Source: Ecdyonurus torrentis
Lineage: Eukaryota; Arthropoda; Insecta; Ephemeroptera; Heptageniidae
Assembly (NCBI GenBank): GCA_949318235.1
Contig: OX439130.1
Coordinates: 35,789,085 to 35,853,084 of the forward strand
DNA length: 64,000 nt
Reading direction: 5' to 3'
A program made the position numbers and the translations under genes. Under the pieces are notes generated by a model, which saw only the letters and a list, made by a program, of their open reading frames with translations, made no database searches and was not told where the DNA came from. Below are positions 12,915-27,832 of the stretch, one piece after another. Positions within the stretch are counted from its first letter, which is position 1. The number at the start of each line of letters is the position of its first letter.

Positions 12915-15894
12915 TTATGTTCCACATAAAGCACACATTTTTAAAAAGAGAGAAAAAATTTATTTTTACAATTTTACAAATAAAAAAAAATAACAGAACG
13001 AATAAATAAATAAATAAAATTACGAGAATGAATAAGCAATAATTTATAGCATTCATTATACAATTAAGACATGTGAACAATTTCTATCGTCAATTAAATG
13101 GCACTCAACAATAATTTAATTAAATTTTGTGTATTTGAATTATTTTGCAATCTATTACAAAAATTCTGTTAAATTTCACGTTATTATTAAAGTATGCAGT
13201 AAATTTATTGATACCTTTCTTTTTTAGCGTCACTGATGCGTATAAAAGTTTATAACATTTACGAATATATTTATATTTTGATATTGAAAACCCTGGAGTG
13301 GTGGAGGGGATGAATGTGTATTGATTACTCAAAATATATTTTATTTTTATTGAAATGAGAGTTAAAAAAAATCTACCTTTGTGTGAGAGAGAAGCTTTCA
13401 ATATTTGTGTGGTTTTATTATATTTCTGTATTCGTGGCAAACATTTTTTATGTATTTAATATTTAGAAATACACTTTTTTTTTGTATTTATGTTAAAATG
13501 GAAGTTCAATAAAAAAATCACTTTGTAGCTTCTATAACATATGCTATACAAAATTGCATCCAACTTTTCATATACTTTCATTATAAATATACATGAAATA
13601 TTTTTTATATTATGCAAATTTTTATTTTCGTAGTTTATTTTGAGAGTTTCTATTTATTATTAAATATATTTGTGACTTATTGGAGAGATGAAATTGAATT
13701 TTGCCAACTTAATCTTGTAATTTTATGACAAAAAAGTTATTAGCTACAGATAAATTGATACATGAGACAGATTTTAATATAATCAAATTTGTAACATGCA
13801 TTTTGGAGTTCCTTTGTTAAAAAAAAATGCTATCACTATAAAATAAGCTTTTAATTGAAAAAAAAACTTTCTTTTTTCTTTTTTTTTTTTTTTTATTAAA
13901 ACCAGAAGTTCTACGTATATTCTCAAAATTTATTACATAATCATCTTATTTTATGATAGTACACATACATACAGTACTATGAGCATGTTAGAATGGACAC
14001 AATAGACACAAACATGATGAAAAATGTGAACAATAAGTTTTGATGTAAAAATATGAGACATGATGAAATGTAGCAAGTTGCAACGATAGTGAACACCATA
14101 CATGTCAAGCGACCAAACATGAACACATTTATCAACGTACTGAAATGTAATCTCCAAACTTATCATCTTGTCTCGTTTCAAAACACCGACTTTTCATCCC
14201 TTACCTGCTCTGCTACTTGGCCTTGTAACCAATATGCAACCACAAATTTATCAGTGACAAAGACACATAGCCATCAACAATGAAGTCATAGTAATGCACA
14301 TAGTCAGCTAAAATAAACTGTATACATAAATGGTGAATGTAACAATGTAAAAAAGATGTCCTCAAAACTTTTCTATATTATATTTTAACACTTTAAACAT
14401 AAAAACTTGAATTTATATAATCAATATGTTAATAATGAGCTTTTTATAATATGATACCAAAATATCAAGTGCCGAGGTTATTGGATATAATAATTACAGG
14501 TTATGTGAGACTCTTGGCTACTTTATTATAATTTATAATTGTAGCCATTATTTTTTAAATTTGAGAAGTTGGATAGAAAAAAAAAATAATAATAATAAAA
14601 AAAAACGAACAAACAAAGCGTTTATATTTTTCTCCTTTCACCATTTTATCACAAATTACAAGATTGGTGCTCATTTGTTATCAAACTATGATGAATAGGC
14701 GCAATGGTTTGTAAAATTAAGGCATTTGCCTGCAAGTATCCGGGCTGTAGTAATAAAACTAATATCAATAGTTTTCCCTGCATTTGTAAATCTGTTCCAG
14801 TAAAGAGAAGAGCGTACTCTATATATTTTAATAACGACGTAAAATAAAATTAAGATGTAAATATTATTATACAAACTTAATGAAATAAATAATAAAAAAT
14901 GAAGTAGTAGAATAAAATTGAATTAACACCAGAGTAGATAATTAAAATACTTTGTATAATTTATTAAGTTTTAAATTAATTGTGGTTTTACTTTCAATTT
15001 AATGAATAAAAATACTTTTTTTTTAACTTCTATATTTTAATTAAAAATATTGTAAAAACTACCTTAAATTTGTCTAGAGTCTAGAGTTAGACAATAGATG
15101 AGTTTTGTCACCTCTTTGTTATTTTTGGCGAGAAGTTAACGTTGACTTGCCAACAATGAAGGTGGAGACAACAGACGCCTTTGTTTACAAAGATTGCGTC
15201 ACCATATATGCGAAACAAAAGTTTTGTTACATTAAACGTAATATATTTTAGAATAGTTGGTAAAGTAAGAAAAAAATAAAAAATATTGTCAATGAATTAT
15301 TTTCTTTTGTGAAAATACGTTGCAATTTTTTTTAGGATAGCTGGATAGCAAAGCTAATAAACTTAAATAATTAGATAAATAGAGTTTTATGTGTAAAAAA
15401 AAAAATAATTAAAAAAAAAGAAAAGAAAAAAGAAAGAAAGACTGGATTTAATACGAAATAATAATTTGCACGATATTGCGATTAGTAACGAATATTTTTC
15501 AAGTATTTTTATGTGAAGTGATGCGCAATGGTCCTACAATATCTCCATGCAAATATTCTTAGAAAAAAATATATATTATACTACATAAAAGTATCAATTA
15601 AATACATTTAAAAATAGATTATGAACTACATTCATGTAGACACAATTGTTTCTGAGTTCAGTGCACTGACTTGAGAATATAATCACATTTCTCTATAGCA
15701 TATCACACCATTAACACAATATTTGAATACATGCATAACATCTGCAGAGATATAATTGTTACTATACAGCAATGAAACAAAACACATCTCTATTTCTCTT
15801 ATTGTTATGTTCTTTGAGAAATATTTGCATTTCTTTGACCCAAATTGTTTGTACGAATAGAAAGAAACATATACGATTTTCACGACAAACATCT

Positions 15895-15967
<73 letters not shown>

Positions 15968-16035
15968 TTTTTTACTCATTTTTACATTTCTTCGTTTTTA
16001 TTTGAAGTTCTTTTCCTTTATGTTTATTTCGAGTC

Positions 16036-16131
<96 letters not shown>

Positions 16132-19100
16132 TTTTCCTTGTTTCTCCTTTTTTTCCTCTTGTTTCTTACGCTATTTTTTTGTGTGTAACAATACAGTCTA
16201 TCACGTTGTCCTTGAAATCTAGGCTACAGAATGACGAGATACCACTGATCTATCGAGATACATATAACGAGAGGTTGGGGGTGGGATAGGGTAGGGTAGG
16301 GGTAGAAGTGGGGTGAGAACAGTTAAAATGCCGCACTGCGACCAACAATGATGATGAAAACTGCATCAATTTTAACTCAACTATAAATTATTGCTTTTTA
16401 TTTCTTCCCATATGAATAAAATGTTCAAAAAATAGATATAGTAAAATTTATATCCATCAAATTCCCCTTAACTGTTTTACTACAAACATAAAATTTAGAA
16501 TTATGACATTCTATTTATTTTATAGTCAAAGAAGTCTTTTTTGATAATATCAATCACTCCCTTGAAATGAAAGATTAGTTAGCATTACTTCAATTTTGCG
16601 CTACATAAATTTCTATGGGGTTACACATACTCAAAAGTTAAAGTGTCTAGCAGCTTAGAGTTCTCTGCTGGTGTGTAAAAATATGAATGCAATTAATATA
16701 TATTTCTCGATATGGTTTCTTCCGAGGTTTTTCCAGATTCAATAATAATTAATCTCAGTTTCTTAGAGTCTCTTCTAAAACTGGACGCAATCTTCATAAA
16801 ACCCTAAGAGATAGAGAGAGAGAGAGAGAAACAGAAGAAGATAAATATGAGTACTCATTGAGTACTCATGAGTACTCATATGCACATACTCATTTAAAAA
16901 TATCAAAAATATCGTTCAATTGATAAACTTCTAGACAGATAAATAACAAAAATTAAGAATAGAAGAATAACAAATAAGATAAAAATAGTAGCTTATAGTT
17001 AAAAAAAACGCAAATTTATAACAAAAATAATATTCCTGTTAAAGTAAAAATTAATAACATTGAAGAAAAAGTCTAATTTTAAATCACTTTCTGTCTTACA
17101 TGTATTATTATTTGTATATTGTATAGAATGAGAGTTGTTACAAGAAGAACAAAGTCATAAAACGTTTAAATTCCTACATTCTAACAAAAAAATATTTATA
17201 TTGTTTTATTGTCATTAAAACAGTTAACGTTTTTGCATTAAGTAAATTCTAAGTAATAAATATTATGAACTTTTTCAAATCACCAACTTTAATCGTTCAT
17301 CATAATAATACGAGTAGCAAGTAGAAAAGCAATTTTAAATTTAACAAAAAAAAAAAAAAAAAAAAACTGGTTAATGTATACCATTTTTTTTTCTTCAACG
17401 ACGATATTGCATACTACATTTAATAATACAAAAATTTTAAGTCAAGTATATAAAATATGGAACTTTCCGTGACTTTGGTGGTCGTTTAACTTGTGAAATA
17501 TTTTTCTCGCACAACATCTGCACGCCACGCAACTTTTACCTGCAGGAACTCAGAAATGTTCCACCCGACGTAGCAAAAAAGTTTTATATTAAAAAAAAAA
17601 AAAAAAAAAAAAAATTAAAGAAATTTACTTTTCTCTCCGACTTATTTTTTACATAATTGTCTTATATGTGTAATAACTTCTCGTATATTTTTTGAATATT
17701 TTTTGTCTTATTTTTTTTTATACTCATAAAAAAGAAATAAAAGCGTATAATACATACTTAGAATTTTCCGCATTATACAGAACAAAATAAACATATTATT
17801 TTTTTTCTTACCACAACTGTATTTTTCTATGGCAAAATAAAATTTAGTAACATTTTTTAATCATTTGGGATTATCAAAACCTTTCTAAATTAAAAACGAA
17901 GAGAGTCATAAATTTTTTTACTTTTGTTTGCTACTCTTACTGTTATTCCTATTTTTTTTTCTTTTTTATCATTTTATGACATGTAATATTATTAAGCTTA
18001 TCTTATATTTTTTTTAGCACTCACGCTTTCTCTAATCCTTCAAATTTCAATTTAATTTGTTCTCAAGTGAATACGTCTAGTTCTCGTAAATCGTAATCGA
18101 GTGTGCGTGACACAACTCCAAGTTTAAGTACACTTTATGACTCGTATGGACTCAGTTCTTTTGTGACCTTACAATAAATTTTTCATTGTATATTTTTTAA
18201 CCTTTTATTTATTTACTCTCTTTACCAAAAATTTAAAGAAAAAAAACTTTATTTTAACAAAATTAACTGTAATAAAATTTTTACATTTACTACAATGGTA
18301 TATAAATTCCAGAATGTAAACATTATACAAATGGTTTTACAGGTACTTTGATCAGTACTTATTTGTATGTTGGAATAGAAAGCGGCCACATGTATTGTCA
18401 ATAAAATGAAAATAACTAGAAATTACCACGTTCCTCTTTAATGATCCAAGACTATGTACTGAGTTTTCACTTTTAGGGACTTTAAACGTATGTGACTATA
18501 AGAAAATGACTTTAAAATACGACAAGGTACAAATTTTGGTTTCAAACAATATTTTTTTTCCTTGTCATTTTTTTTTTCTTCTACTTCTCATTTTTACAGA
18601 TACTTTCAAAAGTTTGAAAACAAAATAAACAATTCTTATAAAATATACTGCATAATTTTGTACTCTAACACTGCATGTAAATCACTTAAGAATTGAAAAG
18701 TTAAAATTAAAACAATTTAAATAATAATTCAGTATTACAAGCTCTATAATAATCAGCAATAAACAATGACTAATAGATTATTTAATTGTGTTCACAGCGT
18801 CAACTTGATGTTCAGGGCTTCCAAGTTTCTGCAGACCGCAAATTCGTTCTCTTCAGACACAACACCAAACCCGTAAGTAAAGAAAGACAATAAATTGATC
18901 TGAACTTGACATTAATAACCACTTGACTTTGAAGAGACACTTGTTTAAGTGTTTCTCAATCTTTGCAAAATCAACACCTTTCAAGTGTTTTTGACGTTAC
19001 TTATCACAGAATTAAAAATAGAATTCTTGCATAAAAAAAAAAAAAATTGTTATAATATACAATATAAATACTGATCAGCAATTTATATAACTTCATACAT

Positions 19101-22100
19101 ATACACTGAAGTTGTGATATTATTGGAAGTGTTGATTTAAGTGCATTAATAATTTTGTTAGCTATTCATACTAAGAATTTCATGGTTGCATTTTGCACGT
19201 TAATTTAATTTCATGCTGTCAATATATTAAGTAATTTTTTCATGTGTATTATCATGCAATTTACAAAGTTTTTCGTTAACTTACATAAACCGAAATGTCA
19301 TTTTAATAAGGATTCATACTAATATTACTTTAATTAATTAATTAAACTTTAAAACAAAATAAACAATTTATAAAATATACTGCATAAATTTTGTACTGCC
19401 CGATTATCATACGTAAGTTTCTGATTTTCATACTTACTTTTACAATAATACTTTGAAAGAAATATACCATACAATAGTCAGCATAATATTGAATAATTAT
19501 TTTTACTTATTCGTATTGCATATAACTTCCATTTTCTTTCATTTACTTTGTCTCCCGGTCAGCTTAGAATAGAGCTACAATTAATAACCCTAAGTAAACA
19601 AACAAAAGAGAATGTGGAAGAATTTTTTTTATCTCTGGGGACAAATGAAACGACCGGGGTGCAGCTTGCACAACACTGAACAAGCCTTATAGCAATATAA
19701 AGTAAAACGTACGAGACTGAGCAGCACTGAGAGAAGTGAAAACTCTCCTAGGAAACCCATGAACCGGCAGTAAATTCCAAAGTCTCCAGGGGAGAGAAAC
19801 TAGAGTGTAAAATTTACTTTTTTTATTTGTCGTCGGATAACACACTGATTTTTAAGTAAACAATATGTATGGCTGTACTAACGTAAACTTTTATTAGCTT
19901 CTTTGCACAAAAACTATAAACATAAAACTATGGGTAAACAATTTCAAATCATTATTACAAACTTTAGAGATACCGATACATTTTAATAATTAAATCAGTC
20001 AAACCCATGGATATACATACACGATCACACTGTATTCAATTTGTTTGAATTAAACGTAATAAAGAAATAATACAGAATATTTTACATGTATGTTTCAATC
20101 ATAATTCATAATTGCATTCTCAAACTTTGACTGGTACGTATATATTATTATTTTTGTACAAAATTGGATAACTGAAATTTTTATAGATTTGTTTCAAAAA
20201 CAACAACGTTTAAAAAAAAATTTTTTTTTAAAAGTATACATAATTAGCTCCTGCTGTTCATTGCATTTGCAATTATTTGAATACAAAATTGAAATTTTAG
20301 TGTCGTATTGTTTACTTCTACAAATATTTACATAATTTTTTGTTCATACATTTTTTATTCCTTATTTAGCTTCTTTATGAGTTAGTTTAATCAAATATTT
20401 CTGTACTGTTTTTTACCGTTTCTTTTATTCACACTGCTAAAAAGACTCCTAAATCAATAATAATAAAAATAAAAAAACTTTCTATAGTTGGATCATCATT
20501 TGGATTAGGAGACAATACTTTTACTAAATTTTTATTTTAGTACAGTAAAATATATTTTATGAAACATTATCAAAGTCTTGAATAATAACATTGATTGTAC
20601 GTACGTCTTTTGAACAGAAACACTCAATTCTCTATGAATTCATATAAAACATACAGTATAAGTGCAATATATTTTAAAATTACAATTTCAAATTACATTT
20701 AATATTATATTATGTACTAGATAAAACGGATAAATATTAAATTTTTATACTTTATGACTTGGTTTTTATCGTTATTATTATTTTTTTTTTTTTACTGATG
20801 ATCATATTTATGACACTTTTTATTTTATTCTTCAAGACCTTCACCTTTTTTTTTTAATCATTTTTATGATTATTTCATGACGTCAAGTACTTTTAAAATT
20901 AATATCGTATAGAAATTGTGAAGACATTACATTATATAAAAAACTATTTATAAATTAATAAAAATTATATTTTAATAACAATATTTATCAATATTTTGAA
21001 CATAATATGTTTTAACAATAATAATGAGTTATTGTTTATTTTGTCTTACACTTTTGACTGTTTTAATGTGATTATACTAAAGAATAAATAAATTATGGCT
21101 ACAAAAAATTACTTTGTACTTTTTAAAATTAGTTTGTTTTTTTGTTTTTTTTACGTAGAAATTCTCTATAGAATTGAAAAACAATATTGCATTTTAATCA
21201 TTAATGTATATAGCGCATATTTTTTATTTATTTGAAATTCTTTATTCAAATTTCGGATTTGAGTGTTTGGTTCACGTGAGTTTAAAATTTAATATGATTC
21301 AAGTTGATTATAAAATATTCAAAATAAAAAAGCCATGAAATCAATTTGTTTACTGTAGAAGAAAATAATTGTCTCGTAAAAGTGAGCACAATAAGATAAA
21401 AAAAATGCAACCTTCTAGATTGTTTCAATACATATACTATAAAATTAACCACTTCTATAGGGTGTATGTGTATACATTCATGTTAAAGTTGACGCCATGT
21501 TGGATAACTCAATAACATGGGTGGCATAGGAAAATAACTCATTTTGCCAGTTTAAAAACACTACGCAATATTTTTTTAGAGCATTGATGCTGTAAATATG
21601 ATGAATTAGTATCTCAAGTATGTGAGAAAAATAACAATAACAAAAATTAACCGATTTCCCAAAGAAAATTATCTTGAATGAAGTTTTTCCTATGCTGAGC
21701 AATATTATTCACTACTCCAATATGGCCTCCAAACGGATTAAATATGATGTTATACGGATACACCCTATAGAAATTTATATAATATGCATAGTGTTTGTAT
21801 ATTTCAACAAAATATAATTTTCAGTTTTAAAATACATCAATACGTTTTCAACAATAATTTTACATATTTTAGTTAGTAAATATTATGTAGATTAGATAGT
21901 AGATTATTCAAAATATTATATGATATTACACATGCGATAAAAATCATTAAAATTACAAAATTATACAAAATGCAATAATGAATATTATAGTATACATAAA
22001 TTGATCCGATGTATGCAAAGGTGTTTTAGTAACATTTCTGGTTATACAAGATAGCACGAGCAAACAGGTCCACATGTTTATTGATTTTCAGATGATTATT

Positions 22101-22905
22101 ACATCTCTCGCGTGAAACACACGCTATAATATGAAAACATTTTGTAAGCCGCAATAGAAATTTAGTAGCAAATCTTCTCTTACTTTACTTCCTTGCCTAA
22201 TAAGCATTACATTGCTTCGGAAATTAAGATTTAACTTTCGTACATTTACTTACTTAACTTCTCTAATAAATTCTCCCTGCAATTCACAGAGTTGTTTTCT
22301 TTTTCTTTTTTTTTTTACGTATATATATATATATATTTTTTTTTTTTATTCTTTATTATTAAATTTTATGAAAATATGAACTGAATATAAGCACTGATTA
22401 AAGAAATTTAAAATTTTAATGATTGTTTATACAGTTCTGTATATTTGATATTCTATTTACGTTACTCACACAGATATTCCTTTAATTAATTGTATACAAG
22501 AAACAAGAAGTAAAGTATTGGGAAAAGAAACTTTTATAGTGGTTGAAAATGAACAATAATCACACATTAGTGTTGTTCGTAAATCCTGTTTTCTTGCACC
22601 AAAAAAAAAAAAATGCGCATTCCATTTGAATAACCAAAGTTGATCGTCATTTTAGGAGTAAAAAACAGAATTTACGAAAAGCAATAGCGTTAAAGAAATC
22701 AGCGTGACAAAATCTACAAAATAATAAACTCAATTTTAAATAGTATTTTTTTTAATGTAATATATATTATAATGGCTTTGTAAACGTAATGTAAATAAGA
22801 GCTTTATTTTGTTATATATAGACTCTGCATCAACATTAAAATGTAATTACTGTAAAAATATTTCAGCTTTAACAATAAAAATCAGAAAAATATTATATAT
22901 ATATG

Positions 22906-22974
<69 letters not shown>

Positions 22975-23216
22975 GTTTTCATTTTAATAATATAATGGTA
23001 TAATATATTATTCTCATTATGTATTCATATTCTAATCGCTAACATAGAATAATTATATTACAGGTATTTCAACATGCATTCACGGCTTTCTACACTGTAT
23101 ATGACGTCATTAACGAGTAAGTAAACTTTATTTTTATTTATTTATTTATTTTGTTGTTATTATTATATTAATAATATGTAGAGCGAACTTTGTGAAATTT
23201 TAATTAAATTGCAAGC

Positions 23217-23292
<76 letters not shown>

Positions 23293-24807
23293 ATTGGATA
23301 ATGGCATTGAAAGTTTTAATTTGATTATATGATGTAACTTCAACAATACCATTGTCAACTTTGTCACTTTTTTTTTTATTGTGTAATATTTACGTATTCA
23401 TAGTATATACACGTGTTCTCTATTTTATATTCTAAAGTTATTATTATTTTTCTCTGATTTATTTTATATTTTAATTTTGTAATAAAAACTTATGGAAACG
23501 TTACATTGTAGTGGGAAGAATTTTAATTATTACGAGTATGTTGTTAGTTTTATTGTAAGAGTCATTTAAGTTTTTTTTTTTATTGTCTTGATGAATTTGA
23601 ACATCGTGGTGGCTTTTTTTTTTTTTTTTTTTTTTTTTTCTTCAAAATAATACTTAAATCCATAGATCACATAAAACAACATTGTGCTTTTTAATGAATA
23701 AACACGAAATAGGATCTTCAAAACTGATGACAATTTTTACCAGAATGTTAGTAAAAAATGTTGTGCGGGTTGCATACATCGAAATTTTCTGATCCCTACT
23801 ACGGAGCTACAGTTGAGTTTTGAGACAAACTAATGTTATTTAAGTGTTTTGTCATCAAGTGTTTTGTGATATTTGCTTATGTATTCTTCTGGTCTATTCC
23901 TTTAAAATTATTAATTACATTAAAAATGTGTCTAAAAATACGTTAAATTAAAAGATATTGAATACGTAATATCTTATATTGGAATTAATATGGTTGAGAT
24001 AAAATATTAAACTCATTGACTTGAATATTTTAACATATCTCATTTTTCTTTTCAAAGTTGGGTTAAATAATTAGATTGTATGGCTGATTTCACCCAATAA
24101 AAGACGTTAACTGTTATTAATTTAATCTTGTGTTATGATTTTATTAAAAGCTATAAAATTTAAATCATATTGCAATTGACTCAAAAATATATATCAATTA
24201 TTTGGATTGCTCTATTTAATTAATGCTATAAATAACTTTCCATTTCTATCCTTTAAAAAAAAAAAACTTCTGGAAACTTTTATGAGCTATCTGTAAAAGA
24301 AAGGGGCGAAAACAGTACATACATAAAATACTGCCGCTCAATAAAATACAATGTAGCCACACTTTTTATTTTAATGTAAATCAAATTGTTTTTCACTTTA
24401 ATGACAAAATTTTTATGCCTCATGCTTTAAAATACTTAAACTAAAAGATTGTAGCCGTGTTTTCATTATTTTATATTGTTTATATATTTTTTTTTACGAG
24501 AAATTTTATTTTAATCAAGATTTTACTTTAACACGCAATAAAATCAGTTTTAAAACTTTAGGTTTTAAATTAACATTGAATTTTACGTTTAATAAAACAA
24601 ATAAATTTTAAAACAAACGCTATTGCTTCAAAAATGTTTCTTTATGTTTATTTAAAATGGAAAATTAAAACAGATTACAAAAAAAGTTAAGAAAGGTTAT
24701 TACACCCCAACGGAAAAAGCTAGAACTTTTTATTAAAATGTGTTAAATTGTGTTTTTGCTTGGGTAAATGAAAATACAAACTTTGTCAGTGTATGTGTGT
24801 GTGTGTG

Positions 24808-24874
<67 letters not shown>

Positions 24875-27758
24875 GAAACAGAGAAAGAGAGAGATTGAGA
24901 AAGCAAAGTTTTGAGTCTTCAAGTTTATGTTTTGAAGTAAAGTTTCAAAAAAAAAAAAAAAATAGGGAAAAGAAAATCCCTGATGTATCTCTTGACAAGT
25001 AAAATCCCTGCTTTTTGGCTTTTGTTCTCTATTTTCTTTCATTCAATTCCCTAAACATAGCGGCAAAGTAATATTCCGTAACAGCGAACTTCATTTTCTT
25101 TTAACACTCTACTCTACTTTGTTTCATCCAATTGTACTCCATAAAACATTATAAAAGTTCAGAAATGAAACAAATCAAACATTTTTGTATTAAATAAACG
25201 ATATATAATGCCATTTAAGTTTATACATTTTTCAATTGTGTTTTTCTCCGGAAATTGTAGAAAAATTATTGAACTCTCTTCTCAATAATAAGCTATATTG
25301 AAATTCAGACTTTTTTTCTTTATCGTTTTTAATGGTAAAAGATCTTATCTTATTGTACTACACATTGTTGAGAATTTATGTAAGCCCTAACAGGAGAATG
25401 TTATTTTAAGTAAATAGACCACTTGCAACGAATGAACTTTTTTAAATAATTTGAAATATTCTTAATGCATTTCTTATGGAAAATTAGTTTTCACTTACAA
25501 GTTACAACAATCAAAAACATTTCATTGCAAGTGGTCCATTATCTACATTAAACACATTCTTTGGACTACATGCGGCATTTGTAGAACACAACTCAGGCAC
25601 ATTAGTTTCATAATATTTTTATCTTTTATTTGTAAATTAAGATATTACTGCTACCATGTATGGTAGAGTTTGTATTTAGATGGCTTGTATCTCAAAATCT
25701 AAAAAGAAAACTAAAAGAACTTTAAAGTTAATAGTTACAGTTACTTTGATAAAATTTTCAGAACCCGTGACCATCAAATAAAAGAGAAAATAATTATTGA
25801 ATTAACATGGGCTCTAATAGAATTAAAACTTATCAAAAAAAATCATATAATTTAAAATCTAGCATCCCCCCAATTTGTTACATTTTTGAAGATACTTTAC
25901 CCTAATGTATCACTGGGCTAAATTCAGATTTTCATTTTTTTAACAACTTTTTAGTCAAATCCCACAGAAGCTGATTCCCCGCCTTAAAAATAATAATATC
26001 CTAATGTTTTCAGTCATCACTTGCCCATACGTTTGAAGCCTGGAGCTGCAATACAAAGCCGACTACAGCATGCCACGTGGCTGGGTAATACGACTGCTAT
26101 CCTCTTGGTACACGAGAATGATCTGTACATACAACGCACCCCAGTACCCCCTGCATCTCCTGCTACTCCTCAGACACGCCTTACCCACTCAGGAATGCCA
26201 GGAGAGTTCTACAATGGCGTACCAGACTGGCTCTATCAAGGTAAGATGATTCTCAGGGGTAAAATAAACAAAAAGTGAGCTTTCTAACATGAAAACTCTC
26301 AGCTGTATAGTTTTCAACACTGAATAAATAAACCACACGCATCCATTACACTATGAAACTTTTTAGCTTGCGGTTATAAAAAAATATTGACTTTTCTTTT
26401 CTTTGCAGTAATAATATTTTTTTACATTTTCCTACATTAACTCTTATATGGTTAAAAGATTCAGAATATAAAGTGTTTTTCACTCTCAAGTCTTGTCATG
26501 ACTGCTAAATCATTATTATTATTTGTTTAAATATTCAGTCAACAAAGAGACGATGCTTTAGTGACTTTAAAAACAATCGCTTTTAAAAAAATCAGCTTGT
26601 TTTTTTATTGAATTAATGGTAACAACTCAATTACTGAATTACTGGAAAATGAAATAATTAATTAAAACCTTTAAATAATAATATTAAAAACTATTGAAAT
26701 TATTGCAAAATGTTTTAAACCCAATGCATGAATCATATACGTTCAGAATAACGTAAGTTTATTTTCTTGATTGAAAACTGTAAACTAAAGTTGATATCGG
26801 TTGGTAGAGCAATTATATATTGCTATGTGTTCATAAGAAAATTATATACAAAAGCTAGAATTACTTTGCACGCAAGCTTTATATTTTTCCAAGCTTTCTT
26901 GTTTTGATATAATTTAGATAAGCATAATATATAAAAATAAACTTGACCGAAACTTTAAATTTTATTTTTACATGCAAAATTTAAAAAAATATTTTGAAGT
27001 TCAATGCTATTTACTGCAGTATAAAAAGGTATATTTCTGGGCTTTGAACCATACAATGAATTTAAAACATTGGTATCAATATCGGTGCATGGTATTTTGA
27101 AGAAGTTCATAATTTATTCTCTCTCTCTCTCTCTCTCTATCCTTTTTTAAAGTTGTTAAAATATTGTAACAAACCTTTCAATATAATATATAAATGAGAA
27201 AACTGTTATTTAGGAATACTCGTCTTGTGCAAGTTATAAATTTCAAAAACAAATTTTTATATAACTTCTACTCAATTTCATAATAAATTTAATATAAATG
27301 AAAAATATCCATTTTAGCAATATTTTAGAGCACGCATGAGCTACCATAAAATCTATAATACTTGTACATCTAACGCATTTTTTTAAAAGATAAAACACTG
27401 TAAGGGAAAAAAAACTCATCTCTTATGAAAAATTCTAATTTAAAATTCTTGAAATAATAGCTTTTTTTCTCCTCTCTTTTCTCAAGTTTTTTTTTCCATA
27501 TACAATTTTCTCTTATTAAGCTATGAATTTTTAGAGCGAGAAAAAAAATCTGAGCTCCCTTGGGTATGTATTACGAGAACCACTATTTTAAGATAATTAC
27601 GTTATTAGCTCTAATATGTACTCTTCTATTATAAAAACCCTAAAGATATGTACTAATTGATTTGGGTTGGCGTGATTAGAAGAACATAAAAACAATCAGC
27701 ATATTGTGGTTTATCGTTATTTTTCATGATCAAGCTTGAAACACGCCCTACACGCGAA

Positions 27759-27832
<74 letters not shown>

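Larger units (their letters stand above)
10575..18797 (+). other. DPP intron 1 (8.2 kb)
   Basis: Non-coding. It contains a 262-bp palindromic MITE (10636-10897), CT/GA tracts near 12251, 12861, 15899, 16037 and 16812, a G-quadruplex-like run at 16276-16302, overlapping gagtactcat palindromes near 16850-16880, and poly-A/T runs. No other gene was seen on either strand. Confidence 0.7.
18873..23063 (+). other. DPP intron 2 (4.2 kb)
   Basis: AT-rich non-coding DNA with one 320-bp MITE (21453-21772) and a long (TA)n near 22893-22972. No gene was seen. Confidence 0.7.
23117..26013 (+). other. DPP intron 3 (2.9 kb)
   Basis: Contains a (CT)n at 23220-23289, a TTAA MITE copy (23658-23901) and a GT/GA tract near 24795-24869. 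No other feature was recognised. Confidence 0.7.
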
